DNA of 64,000 bases from Exaiptasia diaphana (taxonomy: Eukaryota > Cnidaria > Anthozoa > Actiniaria > Aiptasiidae). Of this stretch, positions 12,026 to 24,610 are shown in pieces (position 1 is the first letter of the stretch; every line of letters starts with the position of its first letter). Location: assembly GCF_001417965.1 (NCBI RefSeq), contig NW_018384267.1, positions 358,614 through 422,613 of the forward strand, written 5' to 3'. The position numbers and the translations under genes were made by a program. The notes beneath the pieces were generated by a model. It was not told the origin of the DNA. It saw nothing but the letters and a program-made list of their open reading frames with translations, and did no database searches.

Positions 12026-12098
12026 CAACTATAAATAGAGAGAATAACCTTCTCCAAGAAAACTTGAATTGTATATTTTACATTTGTTTGTATTTTAC

Positions 12099-12269
12099 TT
12101 ATTGCCTTACAAATAAATTGAGAAGGTCAATACTCGACAATGTCGAGTACTGTGCTTTCTTTTTAACTTGGTTGGTCAAGTCCTGCTCAAATATTTGTCG
12201 TACTTCTGTATCTTGAAGTGTATTGATAAGACGTCCTTTGAATCCTTCTTCCTGACGTAAACCCTCTTC
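12099..12269 (-). CDS. Giant coiled-coil gene A, proposed last coding exon (56 aa)
   Basis: The minus strand is open from 12269 (EEGLRQEEGF) to a TAA at 12099-12101, encoding a charged, helical-looking end (TEVRQIFEQDLTNQVKKKA) and the C-terminus LLNLFVRQ. The acceptor I chose (cgaag before GAAGAG) keeps phase 0 after the upstream exon, and a pyrimidine tract (attctctatcc) precedes it. An alternative acceptor at ccaaaag would break the frame. A GTAAGG inside the last codons could be a donor to yet another exon, so the very end is uncertain. AATAAA follows 75 bases later. Confidence 0.55.
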   Translation of the reverse strand, partial: EEGLRQEEGFKGRLINTLQDTEVRQIFEQDLTNQVKKKAQYSTLSSIDLLNLFVRQ

Positions 12270-12737
12270 CTTCGTTAATCTTTTGGATAGAGAATATACA
12301 TATTATTNAAAAAAAAAGAAAACTAAATTCATCTCAACCATAAAGGTTGCAGGTCCGTGAGATNACGCGAAACTAAATGTATGCTAATATTCGTGAGTCG
12401 TGATGACGACTGTTTCCTTGTAGTAAAATGGCTGCCGTATTTCAGTCACTGGACAAGAAATTTTTTTCTGGTAAATGTGCTATAAATCTCTCATGAAACA
12501 ATGAATATGGCTTATAGTTCAGTTCTATGAAAATAATTACTATTTTGATCTATCTTTGTAGCTGTGCAATCGTCTATTTATTTTTCCGTCCCTAACCTCT
12601 CTTGCGTCATGCATGTTATTATTCTTATTTTGTTTCATACTTTTTTCATTTATAGTGTTTTAATAGGATGACAACTCCAGCTAAAAATAGATGTGCTGTA
12701 AATGCTCATTCCCATGTCAAATGAAGATTATTCTTAC
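12270..12737 (-). other. Intron of gene A
   Basis: Lies between donor CAG/gtaaga (12737) and the proposed acceptor at 12270-12271. AT-rich, with nothing recognisable inside. Confidence 0.5.
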
Positions 12738-12905
12738 CTGCACATCCAACTGCACAAGATGCCTAGCTTTGTCGTCAAGAGTATTTAATTGTTGATCCAT
12801 TTCTTTCAATTGCTCCTCTATGTCTTTATTTTTATCCTTATTTTTATCTGTTCTATTAGGCCGATGAAAAATAGCTCCAGCATTATCTCTGTTTGTCAAA
12901 TCACC
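12738..12905 (-). CDS. Giant coiled-coil gene A, second exon (56 aa)
   Basis: An open stretch bounded by good splice sites on the minus strand: acceptor ctctatgtag before GGTGATTTG at 12905, and donor CAG/gtaaga after 12738. It is 168 bases, phase 0 at both ends, and encodes GDLTNRDNAG, a Lys/Asp-rich KDKNKDKNKD linker, then a short amphipathic helix (EEQLKEMDQQLNTLDDKAR). It joins the 7.8 kb exon in frame. Strong by splice signals, phase and composition; no transcript seen. Confidence 0.7.
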
Positions 12906-12928
12906 CTACATAGAGCAGATATGTCAGT

Positions 12929-12972
12929 ATACTAATCTTTTAGATTAAATATACTAATCTTTTAGATTAAAT
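12929..12972. repeat. Tandem duplication of 22 bases
   Basis: atactaatcttttagattaa followed by at occurs twice, back to back (12929-12950 and 12951-12972), without mismatch. It is intronic, close to the acceptor of gene A exon 2. Confidence 0.85.
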
Positions 12973-13053
12973 GAGCAGTCGATATCTATTCGATATAAAT
13001 GCAATTTGATGCATTTATATATATGATTTCAAGCAAAAAGAATTCCATTCCTA

Positions 13054-13243
13054 AAAATAAATGAATCCTCTGTGTTTACATGATGTTTTAATACGACCGA
13101 GCTTTCGGCCTAAGCGGCCATAATCAAGGTAGAGTACACGTAGGATTTTAAACAACACAAAAAACCTTCTTGATAATGGAGGCTTAGGCCAAAAGTTCGG
13201 TCGTATAAAACCATCATGTAAACGCAGAGGATTCATTTANTTT
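13054..13243. mobile_element. Hairpin MITE flanked by TA
   Basis: Long inverted arms: atgaatcctctgtgtttaca at the left (13061-13080) is matched at the right by the reverse complement ending gcagaggattcatt (13224-13237). Pairing runs about 70 bases on each side, through tacgaccgagctttcggcc. TA dinucleotides sit outside both ends (13052-13053 and 13244-13245), as with Tc1/mariner-type insertions. No coding capacity; 190 bases. Confidence 0.75.
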
Positions 13244-13387
13244 TAATAATTATGCCTACGTACAAAGCAATTCTAAAAAAGAATTCCATTTTCCTATTTC
13301 AGTCCGCTCTTTTTACCTTTATTTTAATCGAGCAAAATTTATAAGGAAATGAAATGTAGATAAAGAGAATATACACTAAGTTTTTAC

Positions 13388-16300
13388 CTGTAATCTTGCT
13401 GATGAGTATGTCATCTCGTCTTGACTGGAAATTAATTGATGGTCATATTGCTCCGTTTCTACTTGATATTCATTTGATAGATTGGCTTCAGAATCATCGT
13501 ACGTAACGTCCTTTTCGCTTTCTTCGTGAGCGAGGTAAGTGAGGTACTGTGGTGAATGTTGTTGATGAAAATCTTCATGCGCGCCATNCGTGTGCATTGG
13601 ACGCGCGTGATATAGTATTGACTGATACTCGAAGTACGGAGCATTGTCATCTTCTCCATGTGCCAGCTTATAGGCGCCACTTGACTTGTCGTCTGAATTA
13701 TTTGTCATGATGATATCATCTACGATTTCTCTGCTCGTGTGATACCGTCCTTTGTGTACACCCTTCATATCTCCACGTCCCTCATGAGTGCTGTATGCAT
13801 ATATACCTGATTGCATGTTGATGTCATCAGATTTTTTGAGCTCGTCTTTGGAGTACGCACTGTGNAACATATGCATTTTACCGCGCGTGTCGCTGTATTC
13901 TGTGTCATCTTTTTTTTTCATAGCCGCACAGTATTCATGTGTTGAATCTTTGTTGCCATCTTCTTCAAAATCTTTATTGCTTCGTTCAAATTTGTCATGT
14001 GCTNTATTTCCATCTTTCCCTTTACGTACATGTACGACCTGTGTTCGTGATTTATCTCTGTACTCCGCAGCATCGTCCTGCTTTCCTTGCTCGGGATAGA
14101 CGTAATGGGCACACCCACAAGACAAATTCTCACTATAATCATGCCCTGAANCAATTTCATGATTTCGCTCTATATCACTTCTTAGCGTCGCTATTATCTT
14201 TTGTAGGTTTTTACAAGATAGTGACAGTTCTTTGTATTCTATTTCCATTTGTTCTTTGCTCTGAGTTAGCTTTGAAATCTCGCTTCTATAGCTTGATAGG
14301 TTTGTTTCGTATGTTTTCCGCTCGGACAAAAGCTGTTCTTTGTATTTCATCTCTAGTTCAGATTGATCTAGATTTCGCTTTGTACGATCTTGATCATGGT
14401 CATCTGATTGTCCAGTGCCTCTAAGNCTATTTTCTTCTCTTTGTGTTTCTAACAAGACTAGTTTATTTTTCGTTCTATCGAGTTCTTTTTGAAGAGCGTC
14501 ACGGCTTATCACAACCATTTCCTTTTCATGCTCTAGCTTTCTTCTCATTTCCTCGTAATCTCTTTTGTAGTCCTCGATCATATGCTCGAATTTATTCTCA
14601 AATGTTACTTTCTGAGTCCTTAGTTGCCGCTCAAGTTCCAGTATGTTGAATTGGGCGCTTTTTTCTTTTTCTTGAAGTTTGTATATCTGTTCTTTAAGAT
14701 GTGCCTCTCTCAATGTTGATTCTTTCAAAAGTTTATTAAATGTTTTGGATTCTTTTTGTTTTTCTATCTCTACTTTGTAAATATTGATTTGTTCATCCAT
14801 TTGCTTTCTTTGATCAGTCAACAGCAAGTAATATTCCATTTCGTTTTCCTTCCTCGATGCTTCGAGGCGCATTTCAAATTCAGATGACAAAGTTGATTTT
14901 GTTTCTGCTAGCCTTTGTTGAAATTTTTCTTCAGTGACATTCATTTTCTCTTCTAGCTCTTTTTTCTTGTTCTCAGCTTCATGTTTCCCTCTCTTCAACA
15001 ATTCTATTTGCTTTTGAGATTTCTTGAGACTATTTTCCCACCGTTCCTTCTCTTCTTCATGTTTTTGTGCCCACCCCATGCTGACATTGTTCTTGTCTTC
15101 CACGTGAAGTCGCTCGATTTCTCTCTTATCGTCTTCGTAGTGTTTGGTCAGCTTTTCAATCTGTTCTTTCATGGTCTTAGTGTTTTCTAATTCACACTGA
15201 TGCTCAGAGTGTCTTTGAATATCAGTGATTTTTCTTTCATAAGAATCTTTTTCTTTTCGTAGTTTTGAAATCTCAGCCTCCAGCTTCCTAATCGTCTCTT
15301 TTGTCTTGGCATTTTCTTTATCTCTTTCTGTTGTGTATGTACACTCGATCTGTTTTACTAGAGCAGATTTGGTCAGGTCACATCTTTGATGTTCTCGCTG
15401 AAGTTTGAAAAACTCTTTTTTGTTTTTTTCAATTTCTTTGCTCATTTCTCCTAGTTTTNTCTCTTGTTGAGACATTTCATCTTTCATTTTATTGCAGTTC
15501 ACATGTTTCTTTTGAATCTCACACAACTCGTTCGTAAGCCTTAGTACATCTTCCTGAAGACCTTGACGTTTTTCGTTGCGAAGCTCATGTAATTCTTTCA
15601 GCATCTGTACGTTTTCACTTTGTATTCGCTCCAGATCTCTGCCTTGTTTTTCGGCATGTTCGGCTAATAACTCAAATTCAATTTTGTATCGACATTCTAT
15701 ATCATGCATTGAAGTTGCATAGCTCTTCTTGGACTCAAAAAAATGTTCTTCGTGCCGTTTCATTGCTTTTTGATGTCCCTTTTCCTCGTGTTTTTGTTTG
15801 TTTATGAAGTCCTCCTTTTCTGAGTACAAGGAGCTTATTTCNTCTAGCAACTTGGAGTTTTCCATCTCAAGGTCCAATACTTTGTTCCTTTTATTTTCTG
15901 AGGTCTTAATTTTTGACATTAAAGACTCGATCTCCTTCCTAGATGCTTCGAGTCGTGTTCTCAAATCNCGAATATCCCTTTTCAGAAGCTCTCTTTCTCG
16001 CTGTAAGTCGTCGTTGACCTTTCTTGCGCTCAAAAGATCACTTTGTATTAACTTGAATTCATGCCCATTCTCCATTTTTCCTGATCTAATTTTCATTTCA
16101 AGCTCTTCATTTTTAATGATAAGTGTTTGAGAATGTTTCCGTGTCTCTTGATGTCGATTTCTTTCATCATCTAAAAATTTCATAAACTGTGCCTTTTCTG
16201 CTTCATAAGCCATCTTTATGATTTCAATTTCTTTCTTCAAAAAACGGCTCATTTCCTCGAGGCGTTTGGTATAATCCATTTCAAGTATCCTAAATGTTTC

Positions 16301-19300
16301 TCTAAGTTTAACTACCTCGTTCCGTTGTTCTATTAGCTCCTTCTCCACTCGTTTTCTTTCTTTTAGTTCTTTGTTAAAAGAGATTTGAAGATCGTCGATT
16401 TCTTCCTCTGCGTCTTCCTGTTTTTCTTCGTAACTATCAGCCATTTCTTGAAGATTGCTTTCAGATGACTTAAGAGTTTCTTCATACTCGTTCTTGTATT
16501 TTGTCTTTTCTTTTGCAAATTGTTCCCTCATTTGAGTAATCTTCCTGTCATTTTCTTGCCGTATTAATGCAGTTGCCTCGTCCATGTCCTTTTCCCATCT
16601 TTTCTCTATCTGATCACGATTTTCTACCATTTCTTTTTCCAGCTCTTTCACACTTTTTTTTAGTTTCTTATTTTCTTCATATAAACGTGCTATTTCTGCG
16701 TCGGAATCAATTTTAAGATTTTTCAATCTTTTGTCGTATTCATGTGCTTCTTGCTGACGTGCTTCGCTTGTCCTTTGTCTCTCCTTTGCAAAACTTTCTT
16801 CCATGTCTTCTTTTTCACGATAGTATCTTTCTTTGAATTCGTTTTTAAAACGTTTGATCTCAGCTTCAAACCTTTCTTCAGCATCGCTCAATTCTTGTCG
16901 AATGTTCTTAATCTTCTTTTTGCCTTTCTCGTCATTTTCTTCTTGCTCTTTTTCTAAGTCTCTTATTTTTCCCTCGTAGTTTTGAGTGATTCTTGAAATC
17001 TCATGTTCGAATTGATGCACAACTTTCACATTTAATTCATTCAATTCATCCTTTTCTTTTAAAAATTGATGTTCTATGACGCTTTTTTGTTTTTCTATGT
17101 CTTTTATCTTCTGGTCCCATTCTTCGGCTTTCTGTCTGTGTTTCTCTAAAATGATTTCAATTTCCCGCTTGTGATTATCAGTCATTTCATTTACAAGGTT
17201 TTTGATGTTGTTTTTCTCTTTTTCTTTCTTTCGTGACTTTTCTTCCCACTCTTCTGTCATCTGATGTAGTTTCTTTTCATAATACTTCACTAGCTTCTTA
17301 TTTTCATCGTCTTTCCCTTTGAGTTCTTTCTCGTGCATCTTTTCTATTTCTTTCCTTTCATGTTCAAAATAAGCCTCAAGCTTATCTTCTTTGTTTTCAA
17401 ATGCGCTTGTCAGATTATCCTTTGATTTATTTAATAACCTTTGATAANGTTTTTCTGCCTCTGTAGACTTGGTCTCTAAAAGTCTTACTTGCATTTCTGA
17501 TTCTAAAAGCTCTTTTTTATGCTCGTGAAGTTCTCGTTCATATTTGTATTGCACTTCATCTAGCTCTTGCTGCTTTGCTGCCAGTCTGTTTTCGTAGGTG
17601 TTGATTTTATCTTCATGTCCACTTTGCATATTCTTTTTCTCTTGGATGAAAGTTGTTCGAAGCCTTTCTACCTCGTTCTTGTTTTCCGAATTCAATTGCT
17701 CAACTATCATTTTATGATTTTCTTTGTCATCTGTCATTCTCTCTTTAAGATTTGAAATCTCTTCGTTGTTTTCTGTGTCTTTCTGTTGCAACTCATTGAT
17801 ATCTGCTCTAAGCGCACTTGTGCATGATTCATGCTCATTCTTACAATTTGAGAGTTGTGTTTCATAATCAATTACTGTAGCTTTGTTCTTACTCTCCAGG
17901 TCTGTCATCTTAGACTCTAAGTCTATAATTCTGCTTTCATAATCAAATCTGGATTTAGAATATTTGGTTTTCCAGTCTTCAGCTTCATTGGCTAGTTCTT
18001 GGTTCGTCCTTTCTTTCTCTAAAGTAAGCTGGGAAATTTTCACTTCGTATTCTTGTTGCATGGCTGTCATTTTCACTTCATATTCCTTAACCTTTTCTTG
18101 ATACTTTTCTAGAAGGTTGGCTCTCTCTCTTTTAAAACCCATTTCCAGTTTGTCCTCGCCTCGCTCATAAGATTCCTCCATTTCTTCTTTGAGCTCCTTT
18201 ATANTAANTTCATGCCNCTTTTCAAGAGAAATTACTTTGTTTTGAAGCATCGCTAATTCTTGAATATGTCTTGCGCAATCCTCTTGGAGACTATTCCTTT
18301 CCTTGGTCATTTTTGCTATCTTTTCCATCCACATTTCCTCTTGTTTCACGATAGTTTCCTCATAGTATGCAATGTTTATTTTGTTCTTTTCGATTATCTT
18401 ATCTTTCTCTTTTTCAAATTCTGCTTCCATTATTTCATTTTCTTTTTTAGATTTTGTTTGGATGTCTTTCTTAAGTTCCGATAGGTCTCTTTCATATGCA
18501 ATTTTGGCATCAGAGAGATTAGATCTTATTTTTCTGTTTTCCTCCTGTATTTCTCTAAATCTGTGTTCCAATTTGCTATTTTTTGCACTCAGAGTCTCGA
18601 GTTTGATTTCGTAGTCTTGTTGGATATTTTTGATTTTAAGTTCATAGTCTGTCACTGCTGAAGTATAAGTATTCAGTAGCTCTTTGTTTTCTGTTCTTGA
18701 CCTACGGAGTCTTTCTTCGTATTCTTCAATTAATGATTTCTGCTCACTTGAAAATCTTAATTCCATTTTTGCCTTTTCGTTGGAAAAGTTTTTCTCCATA
18801 TCCGTCCTTAACTGTATTAAGGTTTTATCGTTGGACTTTTCTGAAGACGATTGTTTTAGGCGGAAAATCTCAAATTCTTGTATAATCTCATGGTACCTTT
18901 TTTCGGAATGTTCGATTTTTATCCTCATTTCTGCTAATTTTACCTCGTATTCTTGCTTGCTCTTTGTACTGGATATCTCATATTCTGTTACCGCAGCTTT
19001 ATACATCTCCATTATGCTGCTTTTTTCCTGGTTTTCCACTAATATTTCTGCTTTTAAGTTGGATACTTGCTCTTTTAGATTTGCTATATCAGCAAGCGAG
19101 AAAGGCTGCTCACTGGAAAGGGGAAGGTCTGTCTGTGTACCGGTAGAAGTTACTACGGGTAACGGCATGCTGATGATTTCAAGGCTTTGCTGCTCGATAT
19201 CTGATATCTCGCCCAGTGGTATTTCAGTTGTACTAATCTCAAGCGTTTGCTCTTCTTCAATAGTCACAGGAGTTTCGGTAATGATGATTGACTGTTCATC

Positions 19301-21202
19301 TGGTAACATTGTCATTATGGAGATTGACTGTTCAGGTTGAAGAGGCATTGTTGTCATGGTAATTGACTGTTCTTCCTCAGATAAAGGCTTTGTCGTTATG
19401 GAGATTGATTCTTCAGATGGAAGAGGCATTGTTGTCATGGTAATTGACTCTTCTTCCTGAGTCAAAGGCATTGTCGTTATGGAGATTGTTTCTTCATATG
19501 GAATAGGCATTGTTGTCATGGTAATTGACTCTTCTTCCTGAGTCAAAGGCATTGTCGTTATTGAGATTGTTTCTTCAGATGGAAGCGGCATTGTTGTTAT
19601 GGTAATTGACTCTTCTTTTTGAGCCAAATGGATTGTTGTTATGGAGATTGACTCTTCAGAATGAAGGGAGGCTGTTGCTGTCTCATTAGCTGATGGAGAA
19701 ATTGTCGTCATTGTGACTGTCTGTTGGTCAATGGTCAAGGGACTTGTTGTTATGGATGCTGTCTTGTCATCATGTAACGGAGTTGTTGTTATACTGACTG
19801 AGTCATCAAGTGTATTCGTCACTGTCATATTAATAGACTCTTGGTAACTCAGCTGTGTTTCAGTAAGATAAAGTGACTGTTGCAATTGAGGAGGAGGGTC
19901 TGGTGTCAACATGGCTTTCTGGAGCTGGTCAGATGATTTTTTTAATGTTGTTTCCATCAACTGTTGTTGCTGTTTGGCTGCAAGGTGTGTTGGCATAGTA
20001 CCCAGTTGTTGTTGGTAAATATCGGATTGTGACATCTCATCAGGTATCNGTGTTGTCTTCATTGACGATTGTTGACTTTTAGCTGTTATTGGTAATCCTT
20101 TGTTCGTCATCGACTGCTGATGTTCAGCGAATAGCTGTGTTGATTGTTGCTGGTCAGCAGGTAGGTTTTCTGAACTTATCACTATAGATTGCTGCTGGTC
20201 AGCTGATAATTGCATTGATGTCATCATCATTAATTGTTGCTGGTCAACAGGTAGCTGTGTTGATCCCATCATTGTCGATTTTNGCTGGTCAGCTTGTAGT
20301 TGCATTGATCTCATCACCAATGCTTGCTGCTGGTCAGTTGGTAGCTGTCCTGATTTCGTCGCCATTGATTCTTGCTGGTCAGTGGGTAAATGTGCTGTTG
20401 TCATCACCATTGCTTGTTGTTGGTCAACTGGAAGTTGCGTTAATCTCATCACCATTGAATTTTGCTGGTCAGCGGCTGGTTCTGTTGAGCTTATCCCTAT
20501 TGCTTGTTGCTGGTCAGCTGGTATCTGCATTGACTTCATCACCATTGATTGATGCTGATCACCTGATAGCTGTACTGATCTCGCCCTCATTGATTGTTGC
20601 TCCCCAGTGGGTAGCTGTTTTGTCATCACCAGTGATTGTTTCTGGTCAGCTGGCAGTGGCATTGATCTTATCGCCATTGACTTTTGCTGGTCAAGGGGTA
20701 TCTGTTTAGAACTCATTATTGATTGTTGCTGGTCAACTGGCAGTGGCATTGATCTCATCACCATTGACTTTTGCTGTTCAGGTGGTAGCTGTGTTATGTT
20801 CATCACCTTTGATTGTTGCTGATCAGCGGGTAGCTTGATTGAACTCATTATCATTGGTTCTTGCTGGTCAGCGGGTAGTTGCGTTCTCATCATCATTGGT
20901 TGTTGCTGGTCAGAAAATAAATATGACGTCATCGTTGGTTGCCGGGAATATTGTACTGACGTCATGTCTATTTGCTGTTGAGGGACTGACATAACCCAGA
21001 AATGCTTATCAGGTGGAATTGAGGCTGAGCTCATACCATGTAATTGTTGCTGGTCTGGAGCTATTTGTGTTTCAGTTACAGAAACACGCAGTTGTTCATC
21101 CGGGGAAACGAGAACTTTAGTTTCTTGAATGTCCGGGCCTACTAGGCTTTCTATTGCTGTTTTTTGTCCTTGCGCATCATGTGATAGTGACTTAGATTCC
21201 AT
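13388..21202 (-). CDS. Giant coiled-coil gene A, main exon (2605 aa) with two N-terminal tandem repeat arrays
   Basis: A single open exon starting MESKSLSHD at 21202. The ATG lies 12 bases after a good acceptor (gtctttaatag), so at least one 5' non-coding exon is likely upstream. Order: a short unique lead; about 20 copies of a 15-residue LPADQQQSMVMRSMQ-like unit (residues ~95-365); a Gln-rich bridge; about 12 copies of a SITTMPLPSEE-like unit (~450-690); GTQTD near residue 690, an LC8-type motif; a long Glu/Lys-rich coiled coil (~700-2330); then a His/Tyr/Asp-rich non-helical tail. The exon ends at LQ with donor CAG/gtaaaa; read-through would add only VKT. A filament or scaffold role is inferred from composition. 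No named family recognised. A few n bases leave single residues unknown. Confidence 0.85.
19127..19138 (-). other. TQT (LC8-type) motif in gene A
   Basis: Encodes TQTD within the context TGTQTDLP, between the repeat arrays and the coiled coil. TQT in a disordered stretch is the classic core of dynein light chain LC8 binding sites; binding here is inferred. Confidence 0.4.
19130..19850 (-). repeat. Protein-coding tandem repeat, SITTMPLPSEE type, gene A
   Basis: About 12 units of 16-18 residues alternating EESITMTTMPL and EETISITTMPL. Middle units are nearly identical at DNA level (gtaattgactcttcttcctg recurs at 19441 and 19521), while the outer ones are more diverged. Confidence 0.8.
20100..20925 (-). 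repeat. Protein-coding tandem repeat, LPADQQQ type, gene A
   Basis: About 20 imperfect copies of a 45-base unit encoding LPxDQQQSMVMxSxQ. The DQQ core is almost constant, the Met/Ile/Ser block varies. Likely disordered and Met/Gln-rich. Confidence 0.85.
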
Positions 21203-21340
21203 GTTTGTGGGTGTCTATTAAAGACAAAAATTGTACTTATATATACAAGTGGTCCAAATTCAATTCTAATATATTTTCGGTAGCTTATGTGGTATATCAT
21301 TGTAACTTTTTATTTGGAATATACCGATCCTTTTTTATGG

Positions 21341-21866
21341 ATTTTAAAGTGCACCTAAAGAATTTTATACGGTTTTGAAAACCTGTCGATCCTTAAATAT
21401 GGTTTGATGTAAAGAAATTAAGAAAGATTAAAGTTTAGAAAATGGTTTATTTGGGCTTCCTGTGCTTTTATAGCGGGAGTTCCACGACAACTGGTGACAA
21501 TACGCTTGTGGCGTAGTATCTGTCAGAGGCTCTCTGGCGTCCTTTGTGGCTAATGAGAATTTGGCGAAATTGTCAAACGATAATATTCACTGAAATTCGT
21601 TTGTTAAAATCTCATTTAACTCTGATCTAAGTTCATTATCGGTCACCGATTCTTAATACAATTATATCCCTTTGATGGCTGCTATGTCATCAAGTTCTCG
21701 ATATAAAAACCATAGGAAGCCCATTAAAGGTATTTTCTGAAGTTCAATCGCCTCAAAAACATACTACTATTTCAATTTTTGAATTTTTTGTCGTCAAACC
21801 ATGTTTAAGGATCAATCAACTTTCCATAAAAGACATGAAAATAATCCTATAATGCACTTTAAAACT
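21341..21866. mobile_element. Foldback element with ~135-base diverged arms
   Basis: The left arm (about 21342-21475) and right arm (about 21702-21866) are inverted copies. Matching blocks include attttaaagtgcac with gtgcactttaaaa-like text at the outer ends, gatccttaaatatggtttga with its complement, and gggcttcctgtg with cataggaagccc at the inner ends. The centre of ~225 bases is unrelated and non-coding. Arms differ at many sites, so it is old. Confidence 0.7.
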
Positions 21867-22949
21867 CCTTTAACTTCTTTTCTTCTTGTTAGGTAACCGG
21901 CTTCAAAGTATCTTATATATTCGATGCTAAGGGGAAAGCTGTGTCCTATATTTATTATTGAATTACTTTAAATAAATTTTTATATAATTAGGAAGAATAT
22001 GCAACTGGTTAACAAAATCTCACAGTAAACCTAACAAGCCCTAAAATTCGCTCTCTTAAAATCTGACTTTGCTTTATCGTCTCGATCACTTACCTTCTCC
22101 AAGGGTATATTACCTACAAAACCATGCGCGCACAATGCAATACTTCTCACGCTACATACTCTATTTTACCAACCATACTAGGATTTATCTAGATATATTC
22201 ATAAACGTTTATTAAAGTGATTATTGGTCACGATTCTGTATGTATGTTACTTTAAACTGTGTATGTATCCTGACATTTTCATAGTTCGCTTACCTTTCTT
22301 CAAATATTACGATATTTAGCTGAAATTCTTGGATTATTGATCGACGATGAATTGTTTTTGATAAACATACCGTTTATATTAGGCATATATACATGTTGAA
22401 AATCCACATATCCATCGAGTCCATTAATTGCAGAAATTAATAGATTATAAGTGGTAAGATACTGGACTATAAACTTATAGTTAACACTCTAAGCTCTAAA
22501 TGAACCAATAACGATGCACGCCGTGCACTTATGGTTTTTCTTTGGTCAATCGTTACTTGTTCTGATGGTAAAACAGGTCCATGTGGTCCAACCGAAATAG
22601 GTGCGTTTTAAGCTCTTTATTATGTAGGGTATTCACAAATATAGATATAGTTTGAATTCATAACAAATTATGGATTACTTTTTTAATATTCAACATTGGT
22701 ATTTCCAGAGAAAGCTTTACTTTCAAACTCGAGAAGAAAAAATACATGTTTTAGATAAAACGAGAAAACGAGAATGTCAATAATTGAAAGTCATATATAT
22801 TGATAAACTTTGCATTTTCTATAATTTAGACCACATGTATGTGTCAAGAATAGACTGAACTTTGAACGGAACTGTTTGAATTTTATTCAGGGGATAATTT
22901 ATCAAGTTGTTGTAATTAATTGCAAAACTAGCAGCGTGAAAAACTGCTA

Positions 22950-23152
22950 GAGTGATCGCACTTAAACCCTGCAAATTTACAAACTAANTAGTACTATTTA
23001 ATTGTATTTAGTAAATCGCGCATGCTCTACGCAAATTAAATTGAATTGATGAAAATGAAGCATTCAATGACGTCTTTTTTTCAGGTCCACTTTTAGTACA
23101 AATTAGTACTGCTTAGGTTTTGTACATTTGCACAGTTTAAGTTCGATCACTC
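22950..23152. mobile_element. TA-flanked MITE (gagtgatcg ends)
   Basis: Terminal inverted repeats begin gagtgatcg and run about 55 bases: the left reads gagtgatcgcacttaaac, the right is the complement of gagtgatcgaacttaaac. TA lies immediately outside each end (22948-22949, 23153-23154). 203 bases, no ORF: a Tc1/mariner-like non-autonomous element. Confidence 0.75.
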
Positions 23153-24229
23153 TAACAACTATTGCAAACAGTGCTGGATACGTGTGCGGTTTAGCACTAT
23201 TTGATGATAATTCTTTTATGGTTTTAGTACTTGCACACTAGCTTGCATTTGGTCAATTCATAAAAACAGCTGGTTGTTTGGTAAACTTGTTTTGTTTTTC
23301 TACTGGTATTTGTGTTATTTTTGTCACGAATCCTTGCCAATCTAACCGAAAGCACCGTTTTTTTATGTTTTGATGTTATGGNAAAAATAAGGGTAATAAT
23401 AATGTTCTTGATGACGTAGTAGATGTTTTCCTTTTATCAAGTGGAAATCTATAATAGTTCTTGGCCTTAAATGTTAGACTAGACGATCATGGATCGCTTA
23501 TGTGGGCTTCCTGTGACAATGGTGTTTCATTTTCACAAGATAATCTTTGTTTGTAATAAGTCAAGACAGAATTAAGTTAATATGTTATCAATTTATTACA
23601 TCATAATTTTTTACCGAACTGAACTCTAAGTAAATTCTTTGGATACCATGTCTTTTTTCTCAGTTTTCCAAAATAACTAGCTCGACTTTACGCTTAAGAG
23701 CGTCTATATTATTCAAAATATCTGATAGGTCATATAGGTCACATAAACAATAGAAACGGTACAGTCTTGGCAGTATAACTTTGAATAATATTTTGATCAT
23801 TTGAATCATGTATCTGTATCTTGTGTTTCTGTTCTTTTTTATTTGGTGTTTTTCATTAATTTGTAAATCTGGTGTTCTGTGCCATCATAAAGGTGTACCT
23901 TAGCCTTCTAATGACAGTTCATATTTTTGGATTTGTCTAAGTTTTTCAAGTTAAACAATCATCAAAACAAACAATAGAGAATTAAAATGCTTCATACACA
24001 ATATAGATTTTGTATACAGAGTTCAGTAAAGCTCACACGTGCAGTTTTCCGAACTTCAAACACATCGTTAGTTTAGAAAATGGCATCAATATTTTTCAGA
24101 TGAGGTTTGATATGCTTTATTCCATCGAATGATTGTTTTCTGTCAAAGTATGAACCTTAAATATCCATGTGATTTCTTATTTTTGAAGATTTTGTGTTTG
24201 ACATCGAACACTTGTGTGACGAAGAAGTA

Positions 24230-24610
24230 CTGCTCTTCGAGTCGGCGGTAGAAAATGCCCAGTCATTTCTGCACGAATCATCCGCTAATCTTGAATTATA
24301 TACCTCAGTCCATGTCGTTTGGATGGTAATCAGTTGATTTTGTAAGATTTTCAGCTCTTTAGAGCATTTTAGCTACATTTTAGAACCATTTGAAACGAGA
24401 CAATTTTTTGCCGCCGTCTGTCAGCCATTTTCTTTTGATTCTGAGACTGCAGTCCATCTGCAACGCAGGCGCTACCAAAAATCGCTGATTGGTTTATTTT
24501 GACATCTCCATGGAAACTGAGACTGTAACGCATGCGCTATCGATGCGCTACCAATTTGAAGCGTAATATTCACGACGAAAAGCCAGTTGCATTTTTAGAC
24601 GTGTACTTCC
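24230..24610. promoter_or_regulatory. Possible promoter region (direction unknown, perhaps gene A)
   Basis: Noticeably less AT-rich than its surroundings, with CpGs, a gattgg (CCAAT on the minus strand) at about 24490, and two imperfect copies of a gagactg ... acgca-gcgctaccaa block. It ends at a cacaggaagcccac motif. Gene A needs an upstream leader exon, so a minus-strand promoter here is plausible, but this is inference. Confidence 0.25.

Larger units (their letters stand above)
10727..12098. other. Non-coding stretch after the second GPCR
   Basis: No supported gene. The main recognisable item is the degenerate gatccc-rich repeat at 11796-12013. The right end contains the presumed 3' untranslated region of giant gene A, which is read from the other strand. 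Confidence 0.55.
12906..13387 (-). other. Intron of gene A, with a tandem duplication and a MITE
   Basis: Holds a 22-base tandem duplication (12929-12972) and a hairpin MITE (13054-13243), both listed. Otherwise featureless. Confidence 0.6.

Noticed and set aside
11815-12034. Open frames on both strands of about 66-69 residues
   Set aside because: They fall within the gatccc-rich dispersed element and reflect its repeats.
12099-12283. A longer version of gene A's last exon using acceptor ccaaaag at 12276
   Set aside because: It would enter in the wrong phase after CAG at 12738 and meet an early stop; the acceptor at 12270-12271 keeps the long frame.
19100-20822. Plus-strand open frames of 70-220 residues across gene A's repeats
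   Set aside because: Antisense shadows of tandem repeats, with no start context or domain content.
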